DNA of 64,000 nucleotides. Origin: Paracoccaceae bacterium. Its GTDB lineage: Bacteria; Pseudomonadota; Alphaproteobacteria; Rhodobacterales; Rhodobacteraceae. The notes under the pieces are model-generated. The model worked only from the letters and a program-made list of their open reading frames with translations. It did no database searches and was not told where the DNA came from. The position numbers and the translations under genes were made by a program. Shown piece after piece: positions 1-7,502 of the stretch (position 1 is its first letter; the number at the start of each line of letters is the position of its first letter). Where the stretch lies: the NCBI GenBank assembly GCA_014762635.1, contig JABURR010000055.1:43756-107755 (forward strand), read 5' to 3'.

Positions 1-395
1 GGGAGATGGACGCGAAGTCGGTCATCACCAACCCCAGCCCGCAGGCTCCGATCCTGCACAGCCGGGGCCGCACCGTTCTGACCGGCGTCGCCTGGTCCGG
101 TCGGGGCACGATCCCGCGCGTGGACGTGACCATCGACGGTGGCAAGAACTGGCATCAGGCCCGCATGGACGGCCCGTCCTTCGACAAGTCGATGCACCGG
201 TTCTACTACGAATTCGATTGGGACGGCTCGCCGCTCCTGCTGCAGAGCCGGGCGCATGACTCGACCGGTTACGTGCAGCCCACCAAGGATGAGCTTCGCG
301 CCATCCGCGGTGAGAACTCGATCTATCACAACAACGGCATCCAGACCTGGTATGTCAACGAGCAGGGGATCGCTGAAAATGTCGAAATCTCTTAA
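1..395 (+). CDS. soxC: Sulfite dehydrogenase subunit SoxC, C-terminal part (5' end outside window)
   Basis: The open frame runs in from the window edge and ends with TAA at 393-395, leaving about 130 residues. They resemble the C-terminal Mo-cofactor oxidoreductase dimerisation domain of SoxC: an immunoglobulin-like stretch with VDVTIDGGKNWHQA, then SRAHDSTGYVQPT and a terminal NNGIQTWYVNEQGIAENV. SoxC is the molybdenum subunit of the periplasmic SoxCD complex, which oxidises the sulfane sulfur bound to SoxY. The next gene, a dihaem cytochrome overlapping this frame by 17 nt, is its usual partner SoxD and supports the call. The molybdopterin domain is not visible here, so only the family and the C-terminal end can be judged. 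Confidence 0.88.
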   Translation, partial: EMDAKSVITNPSPQAPILHSRGRTVLTGVAWSGRGTIPRVDVTIDGGKNWHQARMDGPSFDKSMHRFYYEFDWDGSPLLLQSRAHDSTGYVQPTKDELRAIRGENSIYHNNGIQTWYVNEQGIAENVEIS

Positions 396-1557
396 TGTTG
401 GCGTGGCGGTCGCCGTCGCTGGCGTTCTGACCGTCGCCTACAACTTCGCCGACCGTAACGTGGTCGATATTCCGGACAACCTGCCCCGGATGGCCGAGCT
501 GGAAACTCCGCCTCAGCCCGCCCCGATGGGCGCGGCGATGGCTGCCGATGCGGCAATGCCCGCGAAATTCGGTCTTGGCCGCGCGGCCACGCCCGAGGAA
601 GTGGCCGCCTGGGACATCGACGTGCGTCCCGATGGCCAGGGCCTGCCGGTTGGCAGCGGTTCGGTCATGGAGGGCGAGGAAGTCTTCGTCGAGAAGTGCT
701 CGGTCTGCCATGGCGTGTTCGGCGAAGGCTCCGGCCGCTGGCCGGTTCTGACCGGGGGCACCGGTACGCTCGCAAGCGAGGATCCGGTCAAAACGATCGA
801 GTCCTACTGGCCGTATCTGTCGACCGTCTACGACTATATCTACCGTGCCATGCCGTTTGGCGAGGCGCAGTCGCTGACCCATGACGAGGTCTATGCGATC
901 ACCGCCTACCTGCTGAACATGAGCTTCGTGGTGGATGACGATTTCGTCCTCTCGAACGAGAACTTCAGCGAAGTCTCGCTGGCGAACGAGGAGAACTTCT
1001 TCCCGGATGACCGGATGGAGACGGAGTTCTCGGTCTTCGTGCGCGAAGCCTGCATGACCGACTGCAAGGATGCCGTCGAGATCACTGCCCGCGCGGCCGT
1101 GGTTGACGTGACGCCGGACGATGCAGCGGCCCGTGCTGCCCGCGAAGTTGCGGCTTCGAAGGGCGACGATGGTGCCGTTCAGGTTGCCGCGGCAGAGGAA
1201 ACCCCTGCGGCTGCCGAGGCTCCGGCGGCGGACAATGCCGAGCTGATCAAGGCCGGTGAGCGCGTGTTCAAGAAGTGCTCGGCCTGTCACCAGGTGGGCG
1301 AGGGCGCAGCGAACCGCAGCGGGCCGCAACTCAATGGCCTGATGGGCCGCACGGCCGGGGGCGTCGACGGGTTCCGCTATTCCAACGCCATGGTCGATGC
1401 CGGAAACGGTGGCCTGGTCTGGAGCGCGGATACGCTGGCTGAATTCCTGGCAGACCCGCGGGCCTATGTGAAAGGCACCAAAATGGCATTCCGCGGCATT
1501 GATGATGCCGGGGACCTCGCAGCTCTGGCTGCATACCTAGGGACTTTTAACGAGTGA
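379..1557 (+). CDS. soxD: SoxD, dihaem c-type cytochrome subunit of sulfur dehydrogenase SoxCD
   Basis: A 392-residue exported cytochrome whose ATG at 379 overlaps the end of soxC, implying translational coupling. An N-terminal hydrophobic segment (LNVGVAVAVAGVLTVAYNF) serves as signal or anchor. Two haem-binding CxxCH motifs are visible: KCSVCHGVFGEG in the first half and KCSACHQVGEG in the C-terminal domain, joined by an Ala/Glu-rich linker (about residues 240-290). SoxD passes electrons from the Mo centre of SoxC to small cytochromes in the periplasm. The length and two-domain plan fit SoxD of thiosulfate-oxidising alphaproteobacteria. No soxE or soxF follows; an intrinsic terminator closes the operon directly after this gene. 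Confidence 0.93.
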   Translation: MSKSLNVGVAVAVAGVLTVAYNFADRNVVDIPDNLPRMAELETPPQPAPMGAAMAADAAMPAKFGLGRAATPEEVAAWDIDVRPDGQGLPVGSGSVMEGEEVFVEKCSVCHGVFGEGSGRWPVLTGGTGTLASEDPVKTIESYWPYLSTVYDYIYRAMPFGEAQSLTHDEVYAITAYLLNMSFVVDDDFVLSNENFSEVSLANEENFFPDDRMETEFSVFVREACMTDCKDAVEITARAAVVDVTPDDAAARAAREVAASKGDDGAVQVAAAEETPAAAEAPAADNAELIKAGERVFKKCSACHQVGEGAANRSGPQLNGLMGRTAGGVDGFRYSNAMVDAGNGGLVWSADTLAEFLADPRAYVKGTKMAFRGIDDAGDLAALAAYLGTFNE

Positions 1558-1578
1558 AGTGTTCTCCCTGAGCAACTC

Positions 1579-1612
1579 AAGGGGCGGGGTCGCAAGACTT
1601 CGCCCCCTTTTT
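1579..1612 (+). terminator. Intrinsic terminator after soxD
   Basis: A GC-rich inverted repeat (AAGGGGCG pairing with CGCCCCCTT, one bulged C) is followed by a T-rich run, 21 nt after the soxD stop. It separates the sox operon from the DUF302 gene. Confidence 0.75.
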
Positions 1613-1685
1613 GTTTCCGGGTCCGTTTTTCTAGTCAGGTGGTGAAAGTTCATGCCACCATTTTTCAAGGTGAGGAGGATCAATC

Positions 1686-2117
1686 ATGAAACATCTTTTT
1701 GCAGCGGCAGTCATCGCTCTCGCGGCCCCGGCCATGGCGCAGGATATGGCCGTGACCTATGATTTCGATGGCAGTTTCGACGATGCGACCTTTGCCGTCG
1801 AAAACACGATCATCGGGCGGGGCCTCGTGATCGACTACGTCAGCCACGTGGGCGAAATGCTGGCCCGTACCGGCCAGGATGTCGGCAGCGATGTGGAGCT
1901 GTTCGAAGCGGCGGATGTCTTCCTGTTCTGCTCGGCCGTGGTGTCGCGCAAGGTGATGGAGGCCGATCCGATGAACATCGCCCATTGCCCGTATTCCGTT
2001 TTCGTCTTCGAGCGTGAGGGCGCCGTGAAGGTCGGCTACCGCACCTATCCCGAGGGCGCGATGCAGGAGGTCCAGTCCTTGCTGGATGAGATTGCACAAG
2101 AGGCCGTCGGGAACTAA
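1686..2117 (+). CDS. Exported DUF302-family protein
   Basis: A 143-residue protein starting MKHLFAAAVIALAAPAMAQ, a clear Sec signal peptide with an AMAQ cleavage site, so periplasmic. The mature part resembles DUF302 (TT1751-like fold): MAVTYDFDGSFDDATFAVENTIIGRGL, then a FLFCSAVVSRKV segment and AHCPYSVFVFE, with two Cys residues that might bind sulfur or metal. DUF302 proteins often sit beside sox or other sulfur genes but have no established reaction. A GAGGAGG ribosome site precedes the ATG. The gene lies between the sox terminator and the Crp-type regulator, reading the same way, 32 nt from the regulator start. No more specific function can be given. Confidence 0.8.
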   Translation: MKHLFAAAVIALAAPAMAQDMAVTYDFDGSFDDATFAVENTIIGRGLVIDYVSHVGEMLARTGQDVGSDVELFEAADVFLFCSAVVSRKVMEADPMNIAHCPYSVFVFEREGAVKVGYRTYPEGAMQEVQSLLDEIAQEAVGN

Positions 2118-2149
2118 ATGTCATCCTAGTGGTGACGAGGGGCAGGCGT

Positions 2150-2806
2150 ATGGACTGGATCGACCGGTTTCCCGGCTTGAACGCTTTGGAAGGGCGCGTG
2201 CGTGACGCGTTGAAGTCGCGCGCACGCATCGTGTCTATTGCCAAAGGCAAGGTGATCTTCGGCCCGGCCCATCCCCCAGAAAGCCTGCTTCTGCTGCTCG
2301 ATGGCACGGTTCGCGTCCGTCACATCTCGGACAGCGGGCGCGAAATCGTCCTCTACAGGGTGCATGCCGGGGACAGTTGCATCCTGACCAATGCCTGCCT
2401 CCTGGCCTACGAGGATCATTCGGCTGAAGGTATCGCCGAGACCGACGTTCAGGCCGTAGCCATCCCGCGCGGGGTGTTCGACGAGTTGATCTCGACGTCG
2501 CGCCAGTTCCGGGAATTCGTGTTCTCGGCCTATTCCAAGCGGATGACGGATCTTTTCTACATCATCGACGAGATCGCCTTTCGGAAGATGGACGTCCGGG
2601 TGGCGCAGAAGCTGCTGGAGCTTCAGGACAAGGCGGGTGAGATACGCGCGACCCATGCGCAGCTTGCCAGCGAACTTGGCACCGCGCGCGAGGTCGTTTC
2701 CCGCCAGTTGAGCGAATTCCAGCGCCGCGGCCTCGTGGACCTTGGCCGGGGCGTGGTGCAATTGATCGATGTCCCGGCGATCGAGACCCTTGCGGCTGCC
2801 GCATAG
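2150..2806 (+). CDS. Crp/Fnr-family transcriptional regulator
   Basis: A 218-residue regulator with an N-terminal cyclic-nucleotide-binding-like beta roll (GTVRVRHISDSGREIVLYRVHAG) and a C-terminal winged helix whose recognition helix is ATHAQLASELGTAREVVSRQLSEFQRRG. It lacks the N-terminal Cys cluster of Fnr and an obvious cAMP pocket. Two cysteines are visible in DSCILTNACLL, where thiol chemistry is conceivable. ATG 2150 is chosen because homology begins there. Directly downstream lies a TGTGA-N6-TCACT palindrome in front of the YeeE operon, so this protein is the obvious candidate to control the sulfur cassette. The effector is unknown; a reduced sulfur or sulfite signal would be an inference from context only. 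Confidence 0.88.
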   Translation: MDWIDRFPGLNALEGRVRDALKSRARIVSIAKGKVIFGPAHPPESLLLLLDGTVRVRHISDSGREIVLYRVHAGDSCILTNACLLAYEDHSAEGIAETDVQAVAIPRGVFDELISTSRQFREFVFSAYSKRMTDLFYIIDEIAFRKMDVRVAQKLLELQDKAGEIRATHAQLASELGTAREVVSRQLSEFQRRGLVDLGRGVVQLIDVPAIETLAAAA

Positions 2807-2823
2807 CAGTTATTCTTCGGCTG

Positions 2824-2867
2824 TGTGACTTTCGTCACTGAAGCTGCCCCATACATTCTCCTATATG
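2824..2867 (+). promoter_or_regulatory. Crp/Fnr-type operator and likely promoter of the YeeE-MBL-SulP operon
   Basis: The palindrome TGTGACTTTCGTCACT lies at 2824-2839 (perfect GTGAC/GTCAC arms, 4-nt spacer), matching the general Crp layout TGTGA-N6-TCACA. A plausible -10 element TATATG is at 2862-2867, which would place the palindrome centre near -42, the classical class II activator position. No good -35 hexamer is present, as expected for an activated promoter. The start site is inferred, not shown. Confidence 0.6.
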
Positions 2868-2874
2868 CATATCA

Positions 2875-2930
2875 AGAAAGCGGGGAGCCCAGCGAACAGG
2901 GCCTCGGTCGAGGTTCGGGCTCCTCTTTCT
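2875..2930 (+). promoter_or_regulatory. Long imperfect leader hairpin before the first YeeE gene
   Basis: AGAAAG and GGGAGCCC on the left pair with GGGCTCC and CTTTCT on the right, enclosing a second small stem CCTCG-GT-CGAGG. The 3' arm is moderately T-rich (CTCTTTCTGT), so it could be a weak terminator of the regulator gene or an attenuator in the transporter leader. It begins about where the predicted transcript starts. Confidence 0.5.
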
Positions 2931-2961
2931 GTAGAGTAATTCGTGTCGGAGGTATGCGAAA

Positions 2962-3393
2962 ATGATCACTGAATTTACACCCTGGGCTTCGCTTTTCGGC
3001 GGCGTGCTGATCGGCTTGGCCTCGGTGAGCCTGATGGTCCTTCGGGGCCGAATCCTTGGCGCCACCGGCATCCTTGCCGGTTTCATGACGCCGACGAGCT
3101 CCAGCGACTGGGCATGGCGTGCGGCGATCCTCGCCGGTATGGTCAGCGGCCCGCTGGCTTTCTATGCCCTGACGGGCGGCTTTCCGGCGATCGACGTGCC
3201 GGTCTCGAACACCATGCTGATCATCGGCGGCGTGATCGTGGGTCTTGGCGTTACCTTCGCCTCGGGCTGCACATCCGGCCACGGTGTCTGCGGCATGGCC
3301 CGCCTTTCGCCGCGTTCGTTTGCGGCCACGCTCACCTTCATGGCCTCCACAGGCCTGACCGTTTTCATCATCCGTCACGTGATCGGAGGGTAA
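2962..3393 (+). CDS. YeeE/YedE-family half transporter, first subunit (PmpA/TsuA-like)
   Basis: A 143-residue membrane protein with about four hydrophobic segments. It carries the family signature GCTSGHGVCGMARLSPRS near the C-terminus, with the paired cysteines typical of YeeE/YedE proteins. Full-length relatives such as TsuA take up thiosulfate; half-size pairs (PmpAB) occur next to persulfide dioxygenases in BigR-type operons. A GGAGG site precedes ATG 2962. The second half-transporter follows after 4 nt, so the two probably form one heteromeric inner-membrane channel for thiosulfate, sulfite or another sulfur species. The exact substrate and direction cannot be told from sequence. Confidence 0.86.
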   Translation: MITEFTPWASLFGGVLIGLASVSLMVLRGRILGATGILAGFMTPTSSSDWAWRAAILAGMVSGPLAFYALTGGFPAIDVPVSNTMLIIGGVIVGLGVTFASGCTSGHGVCGMARLSPRSFAATLTFMASTGLTVFIIRHVIGG

Positions 3394-3397
3394 CCAG

Positions 3398-3850
3398 ATG
3401 CGCCTTTTTGCAACCTATCTTGTCGGTCTCGTCTTCGGCGTGGGCATTTCTCTCTCGGGCATGTCCAACCCCGCGAAGGTGGTGAACTTCTTTGACGTCG
3501 CCGGAACCTGGGACCCGAGCCTTGCCTTCGTGATGGGCGGTGCCCTGATCGTGACCGGTATCGGCTATCGCCTCGTGTTCCGTCGCTCGGCGCCGGTCTT
3601 CGAGACCAGCTTCCAGGTGCCCTCGAGCCGCACCATCGACCCCCGCCTGATCGGTGGATCCGCCGTCTTCGGCGTGGGCTGGGGGATCGCCGGCTTCTGC
3701 CCCGGTGGTGCGCTGCCCGCACTGGGAACCGGCCAGGTCGAAGTTCTCATTTTCTTTGTGGCCATGATTGCTGGTATCTTCCTCGCCAAGGCCATGATGA
3801 AATTCAACGTGAACAGGCTGGAAAACCGGGCTGAGCCCAAAACCGCCTGA
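3398..3850 (+). CDS. YeeE/YedE-family half transporter, second subunit (PmpB-like)
   Basis: A 150-residue membrane protein, MRLFATYLVGLVFGVGISLSGMSNPAKVVNFFDVAG at the N-terminus and the conserved FCPGGALPALGTG motif with a single Cys in the last third, as in the second half of YeeE/YedE proteins. Hydrophobic segments cover about residues 5-25, 40-60, 85-105 and 112-135. It starts 4 nt after the first half and is followed 22 nt later by the MBL gene, so the three are certainly co-transcribed. Its probable role is joint transport of a small sulfur compound with the first half. Confidence 0.87.
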   Translation: MRLFATYLVGLVFGVGISLSGMSNPAKVVNFFDVAGTWDPSLAFVMGGALIVTGIGYRLVFRRSAPVFETSFQVPSSRTIDPRLIGGSAVFGVGWGIAGFCPGGALPALGTGQVEVLIFFVAMIAGIFLAKAMMKFNVNRLENRAEPKTA

Positions 3851-3872
3851 GATGTATCAAGGAGTAAGTATA

Positions 3873-4760
3873 ATGACCGATTATCCTGTTGAAATGAATG
3901 TCACCCCCGAGGTCACCCCGTTCTTCGACCCGGCGACCAACACCATCAGCTACGTGGTCAAGGACCCGAATTCGAACAGCTGCGCCGTCATCGACTCGGT
4001 GATGGACATCGACTACGCCGCTGGCCGGATCACCTATGACCACGCGGACGAGATCATCGACTTCATCCAGAAGAACGGTCTCAAGCTGGAGTGGCTGATC
4101 GAAACCCACGTGCACGCCGACCACCTTTCGGCCGCGCCCTACATCCAGCAGAAGCTGGGCGGCAAGATCGGCATCGGCCGGAACATCACCATCGTCCAGG
4201 ACACCTTCGGCAAGGTGTTCAACGAAGGCACCGAATTCCAGCGCGACGGCTCGCAGTTCGATGCGCTCTTCGATGAGGGCGACACCTACAAGATCGGTGA
4301 GCTGACCGCCTTCGCCATGCATACGCCGGGCCACACGCCCGCCTGTATGACCCACGTGGTCGGCGATGCGTCCTTCGTTGGTGATACGCTGTTCATGCCC
4401 GATGGTGGTTCGGCCCGCGCCGACTTCCCGGGTGGCGATGCGGCCACGCTCTACGACAGCATCCAGAAGGTCCTGGCTCTGCCCGACGACATGCGCCTCT
4501 TCATGTGCCACGACTACGGCCCGAACGGCCGCGACATCGAGTGGGAGACCACCGTGGCCGAGGAGAAGGAGCACAACATCCACGTCGGCAAGGGCAAGAC
4601 CCGCGAGGACTTCATCAAGTTCCGCACCGAGCGCGATGCCCAGCTGGACATGCCCAAGCTGATCATCCCCTCGCTGCAGGTGAACATGCGCGCAGGTGAG
4701 CTGCCGCCGGCCGACAAGGACGGCAAGCACTTCCTGAAAGTGCCGGTCAATGGGCTCTGA
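3873..4760 (+). CDS. MBL-fold hydrolase, persulfide-dioxygenase-like (ETHE1/Blh family)
   Basis: A 295-residue cytoplasmic metallo-beta-lactamase-fold protein. Metal ligands are visible as HVHADH (about residue 78), HTPGHTPACM, GDTLFMPDGGSARADFPGGD and MCHDYG near the C-terminal third. The DxGSARxDFPGG pattern is typical of ETHE1/Blh-type persulfide dioxygenases, which oxidise glutathione persulfide to sulfite with one iron. ATG 3873 is preferred because AAGGAG lies just upstream; an earlier ATG at 3852 has no such site. It lacks a fused rhodanese or DUF442 domain; the DUF442 protein is encoded separately immediately downstream. With the YeeE pair and SulP it suggests a sulfane-sulfur detoxification route. 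Confidence 0.87.
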   Translation: MTDYPVEMNVTPEVTPFFDPATNTISYVVKDPNSNSCAVIDSVMDIDYAAGRITYDHADEIIDFIQKNGLKLEWLIETHVHADHLSAAPYIQQKLGGKIGIGRNITIVQDTFGKVFNEGTEFQRDGSQFDALFDEGDTYKIGELTAFAMHTPGHTPACMTHVVGDASFVGDTLFMPDGGSARADFPGGDAATLYDSIQKVLALPDDMRLFMCHDYGPNGRDIEWETTVAEEKEHNIHVGKGKTREDFIKFRTERDAQLDMPKLIIPSLQVNMRAGELPPADKDGKHFLKVPVNGL

Positions 4761-4761
4761 T

Positions 4762-5103
4762 ATGACCATGTTGGACATCAGACCCATCAATGACACGGTC
4801 GGGGTAACCGGCCAGATCCAGCCTGAGGATCTGGCCGCCCTCGCGGCCCGGGGTTTCAAGAGCGTCGTCTGCAACCGTCCCGACGGGGAAGATGCCGCCC
4901 AGCCCGCCTTCGCCGAGATCGAGACAGCGGCCAAGGCCGCCGGGCTCGAGATCCGCTACATCCCCGTCACCCATGCGGGGATCACCGAAGAGCAGGTGTC
5001 GGCCTTCCGGGCCGCCCTGGACGACATGCCCAAGCCGCTCTTGGCCTTCTGCCGCAGTGGCGCCCGTTCCGCCTCGCTCCACGCAGCGACCCGCGGGGCC
5101 TGA
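4762..5103 (+). CDS. DUF442/TIGR01244 family sulfur transferase or phosphatase-like protein
   Basis: A 113-residue protein beginning MTMLDIRPINDTVGVTGQI and ending with the loop FCRSGARSASLHA, the CxxGxRS signature of the TIGR01244 (beta-lactamase hydrolase-like, DUF442) family. The Cys in this phosphatase-like P-loop can carry a thiol intermediate. In Blh proteins the same domain is fused to the N-terminus of an MBL persulfide dioxygenase; here it follows the MBL gene by one base as a free-standing protein. It probably feeds or accepts sulfur in the same pathway. The catalytic reaction of the family is not settled. Confidence 0.82.
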   Translation: MTMLDIRPINDTVGVTGQIQPEDLAALAARGFKSVVCNRPDGEDAAQPAFAEIETAAKAAGLEIRYIPVTHAGITEEQVSAFRAALDDMPKPLLAFCRSGARSASLHAATRGA

Positions 5104-5157
5104 CATGAACCGGCGGCACCATCCCGGTCGCCGCCGGTCAACCGAAAGTTTCGAGCC

Positions 5158-6930
5158 ATGACCAAGACTTCAGCTACGCGCCTGAAGCGCCTTTCGCGCG
5201 CTCTCCCGATCCTCGACTGGGGTAGCCGCTACACCAAAGAGACGGCTTCGAACGACCTTCTGGCCGCCGTCATCGTCACCATCATGCTGATCCCGCAGTC
5301 GCTTGCCTACGCGCTGCTTGCGGGCCTCCCGGCCGAGATGGGTCTCTACGCCTCGATCCTGCCGCTGGTGGCCTACGCCATCTTCGGCACCAGCCGCACC
5401 CTTGCGGTGGGTCCGGTGGCGGTGGTCTCTCTGATGACCGCGGCCGCGGTGGGCAACCTCGCCCTGCAGGGCACGGCCGAATATGCCGCTGCGGCGATCA
5501 CGCTGGCCTTCCTTTCCGGTCTGATCCTTCTTGCCATGGGCGTCTTCCGGCTTGGCTTCCTGGCCAACTTCCTGAGCCACCCGGTGATCGCGGGCTTCAT
5601 CACGGCCTCGGGCCTGTTGATTGCCACCAGCCAGCTCAAGCATATCCTGGGTGTTCCCGCGTCGGGCCATAACCTGGTCGAGATCGTGCATGCGCTCTTC
5701 GCACATCTGTCCGAGGTCAACACGCCCACGCTGATCATCGGTGTTACCGCCACGGCTTTCCTGTTCTGGGTGCGCAAGGGGCTGAAGCCGCTGCTTCTGA
5801 AGATGGGCCTGCGCCCCCGCCTTGCCGATATCCTGACCAAGGCCGGTCCGGTTGCTGCTGTTGCCGTTTCGACCATCGCGACCTTCGGGCTGAATCTGGG
5901 CGACAAGGGCGTGGCCATCGTGGGCCAGGTCCCGCAGGGCATTCCGCCGCTGACTCTGCCCAGCTTCGACATGGATATCTGGACCAGCCTGATGGGCTCG
6001 GCCCTGCTGATTTCGATCATCGGCTTCGTGGAATCCGTCTCGGTTGCGCAAACCCTGGCCGCCAAGCGCCGCCAGCGCATCGTGCCGGACCAGGAACTGA
6101 TCGGCCTTGGTGCCTCCAACGTGGCTGCGGCGGTTTCCGGTGGCTACCCGGTGACCGGTGGCTTTGCCCGCTCGGTCGTGAACTTCGACGCCGGGGCGGA
6201 AACCCCCGCCGCCGGGGCATTCACCGCCGTGGGTATCCTGCTGGCCGCCTTCTTCCTGACGCCGCTGCTGTTCTTCCTGCCCAAGGCGACCCTTGCGGCG
6301 ACGATCATCGTAGCGGTGCTGAGCCTGGTGGATTTCTCGATCCTCAAGCGGACCTGGTCCTATTCGAAGGCCGACTTTGCCGCGGTCGCATCGACGATCC
6401 TGCTGACGCTTGGGATCGGGGTCGAGGCCGGGGTTTCGGCGGGCGTGCTGCTGTCGATCCTGCTGCATCTCTACAAGACCTCGCGTCCCCATATCGCCGA
6501 GGTGGGCCTTGTTCCCGGGACCCAGCATTTCCGCAACATTCTGCGCCATGACGTGGTGACCAGCCCGGAACTGCTGACCATCCGCATCGACGAGAGCCTC
6601 TATTTCGCCAATGCGCGCTACCTTGAGGACTATGTCTCGGACCGCGTGGTGGGGGACTGCCCGATCCGCGACGTGGTGCTGATGTGCTCGGCCGTGAACG
6701 AGATCGACACGAGTGCCCTGGAAAGCCTCGAGGCGATCAACCACCGGCTCAAGGACATGGACATCCGCTTGCACCTGTCCGAGGTGAAGGGCCCGGTGAT
6801 GGACCGTCTGAAACGGGCGCATTTCCTCGACGAATTGACCGGGGAAGTCTTCCTGGCCCAGTTCGACGCGATGAAGGCACTGGACCCGGAACAGGCGGAA
6901 TCGAACTCGGTTCGCGCGCGGGCCTCTTGA
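5158..6930 (+). CDS. SulP-family inorganic anion (sulfate/sulfite-type) permease with STAS domain
   Basis: A 590-residue inner-membrane protein. The N-terminal two thirds hold about ten to twelve hydrophobic segments with the SulP signature region (AAVIVTIMLIPQSLAYALLAGLPAEMGLYASILP). The C-terminal 130 residues form a STAS domain (RIDESLYFANARYLEDYV and VVLMCSAVNEIDTSALESLEAINH). SulP proteins move sulfate, bicarbonate or related anions, usually with Na+ or H+. Position at the end of the MBL cassette, 54 nt after the DUF442 gene, argues for export or import of sulfate or sulfite produced by sulfur oxidation. Substrate choice is inference from context. Confidence 0.9.
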   Translation: MTKTSATRLKRLSRALPILDWGSRYTKETASNDLLAAVIVTIMLIPQSLAYALLAGLPAEMGLYASILPLVAYAIFGTSRTLAVGPVAVVSLMTAAAVGNLALQGTAEYAAAAITLAFLSGLILLAMGVFRLGFLANFLSHPVIAGFITASGLLIATSQLKHILGVPASGHNLVEIVHALFAHLSEVNTPTLIIGVTATAFLFWVRKGLKPLLLKMGLRPRLADILTKAGPVAAVAVSTIATFGLNLGDKGVAIVGQVPQGIPPLTLPSFDMDIWTSLMGSALLISIIGFVESVSVAQTLAAKRRQRIVPDQELIGLGASNVAAAVSGGYPVTGGFARSVVNFDAGAETPAAGAFTAVGILLAAFFLTPLLFFLPKATLAATIIVAVLSLVDFSILKRTWSYSKADFAAVASTILLTLGIGVEAGVSAGVLLSILLHLYKTSRPHIAEVGLVPGTQHFRNILRHDVVTSPELLTIRIDESLYFANARYLEDYVSDRVVGDCPIRDVVLMCSAVNEIDTSALESLEAINHRLKDMDIRLHLSEVKGPVMDRLKRAHFLDELTGEVFLAQFDAMKALDPEQAESNSVRARAS

Positions 6931-6944
6931 ACGGCGAAGAGGGC

Positions 6945-6975
6945 TTGACCTTCCAGTAGGGGGAACCCGTATCCA
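6945..6975 (+). promoter_or_regulatory. CueR/HmrR-type copper promoter upstream of the cytochrome c gene
   Basis: TTGACC at 6945-6950 and TATCCA from 6970 are separated by 19 nt, the abnormally long spacer of MerR-family promoters. The spacer holds the split repeat TTCC...GGAACCC also found at 7442-7472. The likely ligand regulator is encoded at 9989-10375. Confidence 0.7.
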
Positions 6976-6997
6976 GCCTCAAAACACGGAGGCAGGA

Positions 6998-7438
6998 ATG
7001 CGCAAATACCTTATCGGACTGGGAATTCTGGCCGTCGCGGTCATCGGATGGATGACCCTTCGCCCCATACCACAGCAACCGGTCGCGGAAAACACCGCGG
7101 CCGGTGCGCCCGAGAAGGGCGCGCCGATCGTTCAGGTGAAACTCACCGAGCTTTCTGGCGAAGCCGTCATCGGCGAACGGGTCTTCAACGCGAAATGCGC
7201 GGCCTGCCACGGCGAGAATGCCGCCGGACAGGAAGGCGTTGCCCCGCCGCTGATCCACAAGATCTATGAACCGTCGCACCACGGAGACCAGGCGTTCTAC
7301 ATGGCCGCCCAGAATGGCGTGCGCGCGCATCACTGGCCGTTCGGGTCGATGCCGCCGGTTGAAGGGGTGACCCGGGCGGACGTGAAGGCCGTCGTGACCT
7401 ACATCCGCACCCTGCAGCGGGAAAATGGTATTTATTGA
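6998..7438 (+). CDS. Membrane-anchored c-type cytochrome
   Basis: A 146-residue protein with an N-terminal signal anchor (MRKYLIGLGILAVAVIGWMTL) and one class I cytochrome c domain. The haem site is CAACHGENAAG; the probable axial Met is in FGSMPPVEGVTRAD; a HH pair occurs in YEPSHHGDQAF. It would be tethered to the periplasmic face of the inner membrane. A CueR-type promoter in front and the copper ATPase behind make it part of a copper-induced unit, perhaps protecting or monitoring periplasmic electron transfer or taking part in Cu(I) oxidation; that role is inference. The CXXCH and the downstream ccm genes are consistent with standard haem attachment. Confidence 0.85.
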   Translation: MRKYLIGLGILAVAVIGWMTLRPIPQQPVAENTAAGAPEKGAPIVQVKLTELSGEAVIGERVFNAKCAACHGENAAGQEGVAPPLIHKIYEPSHHGDQAFYMAAQNGVRAHHWPFGSMPPVEGVTRADVKAVVTYIRTLQRENGIY

Positions 7439-7441
7439 CCC

Positions 7442-7472
7442 TTGACCTTCCGGTGACTGGAACCCCTATGTC
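7442..7472 (+). promoter_or_regulatory. CueR/HmrR-type copper promoter of copA
   Basis: TTGACC (7442-7447) and TATGTC (7467-7472) are 19 nt apart with TTCC...GGAACCC between them, nearly identical to the element at 6945. It lies 31 nt before the copA start. Confidence 0.75.
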
Positions 7473-7502
7473 TCATGTCGAACCAGACAAGGAGACTGGA
7501 CC

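Noticed and set aside
1640..1680. GGTGG...CCACC inverted repeat upstream of the DUF302 gene as a SoxR operator
   Set aside because: The arms are offset by two bases and the binding sequence of SoxR in this group is not known to me, so the claim is too weak.
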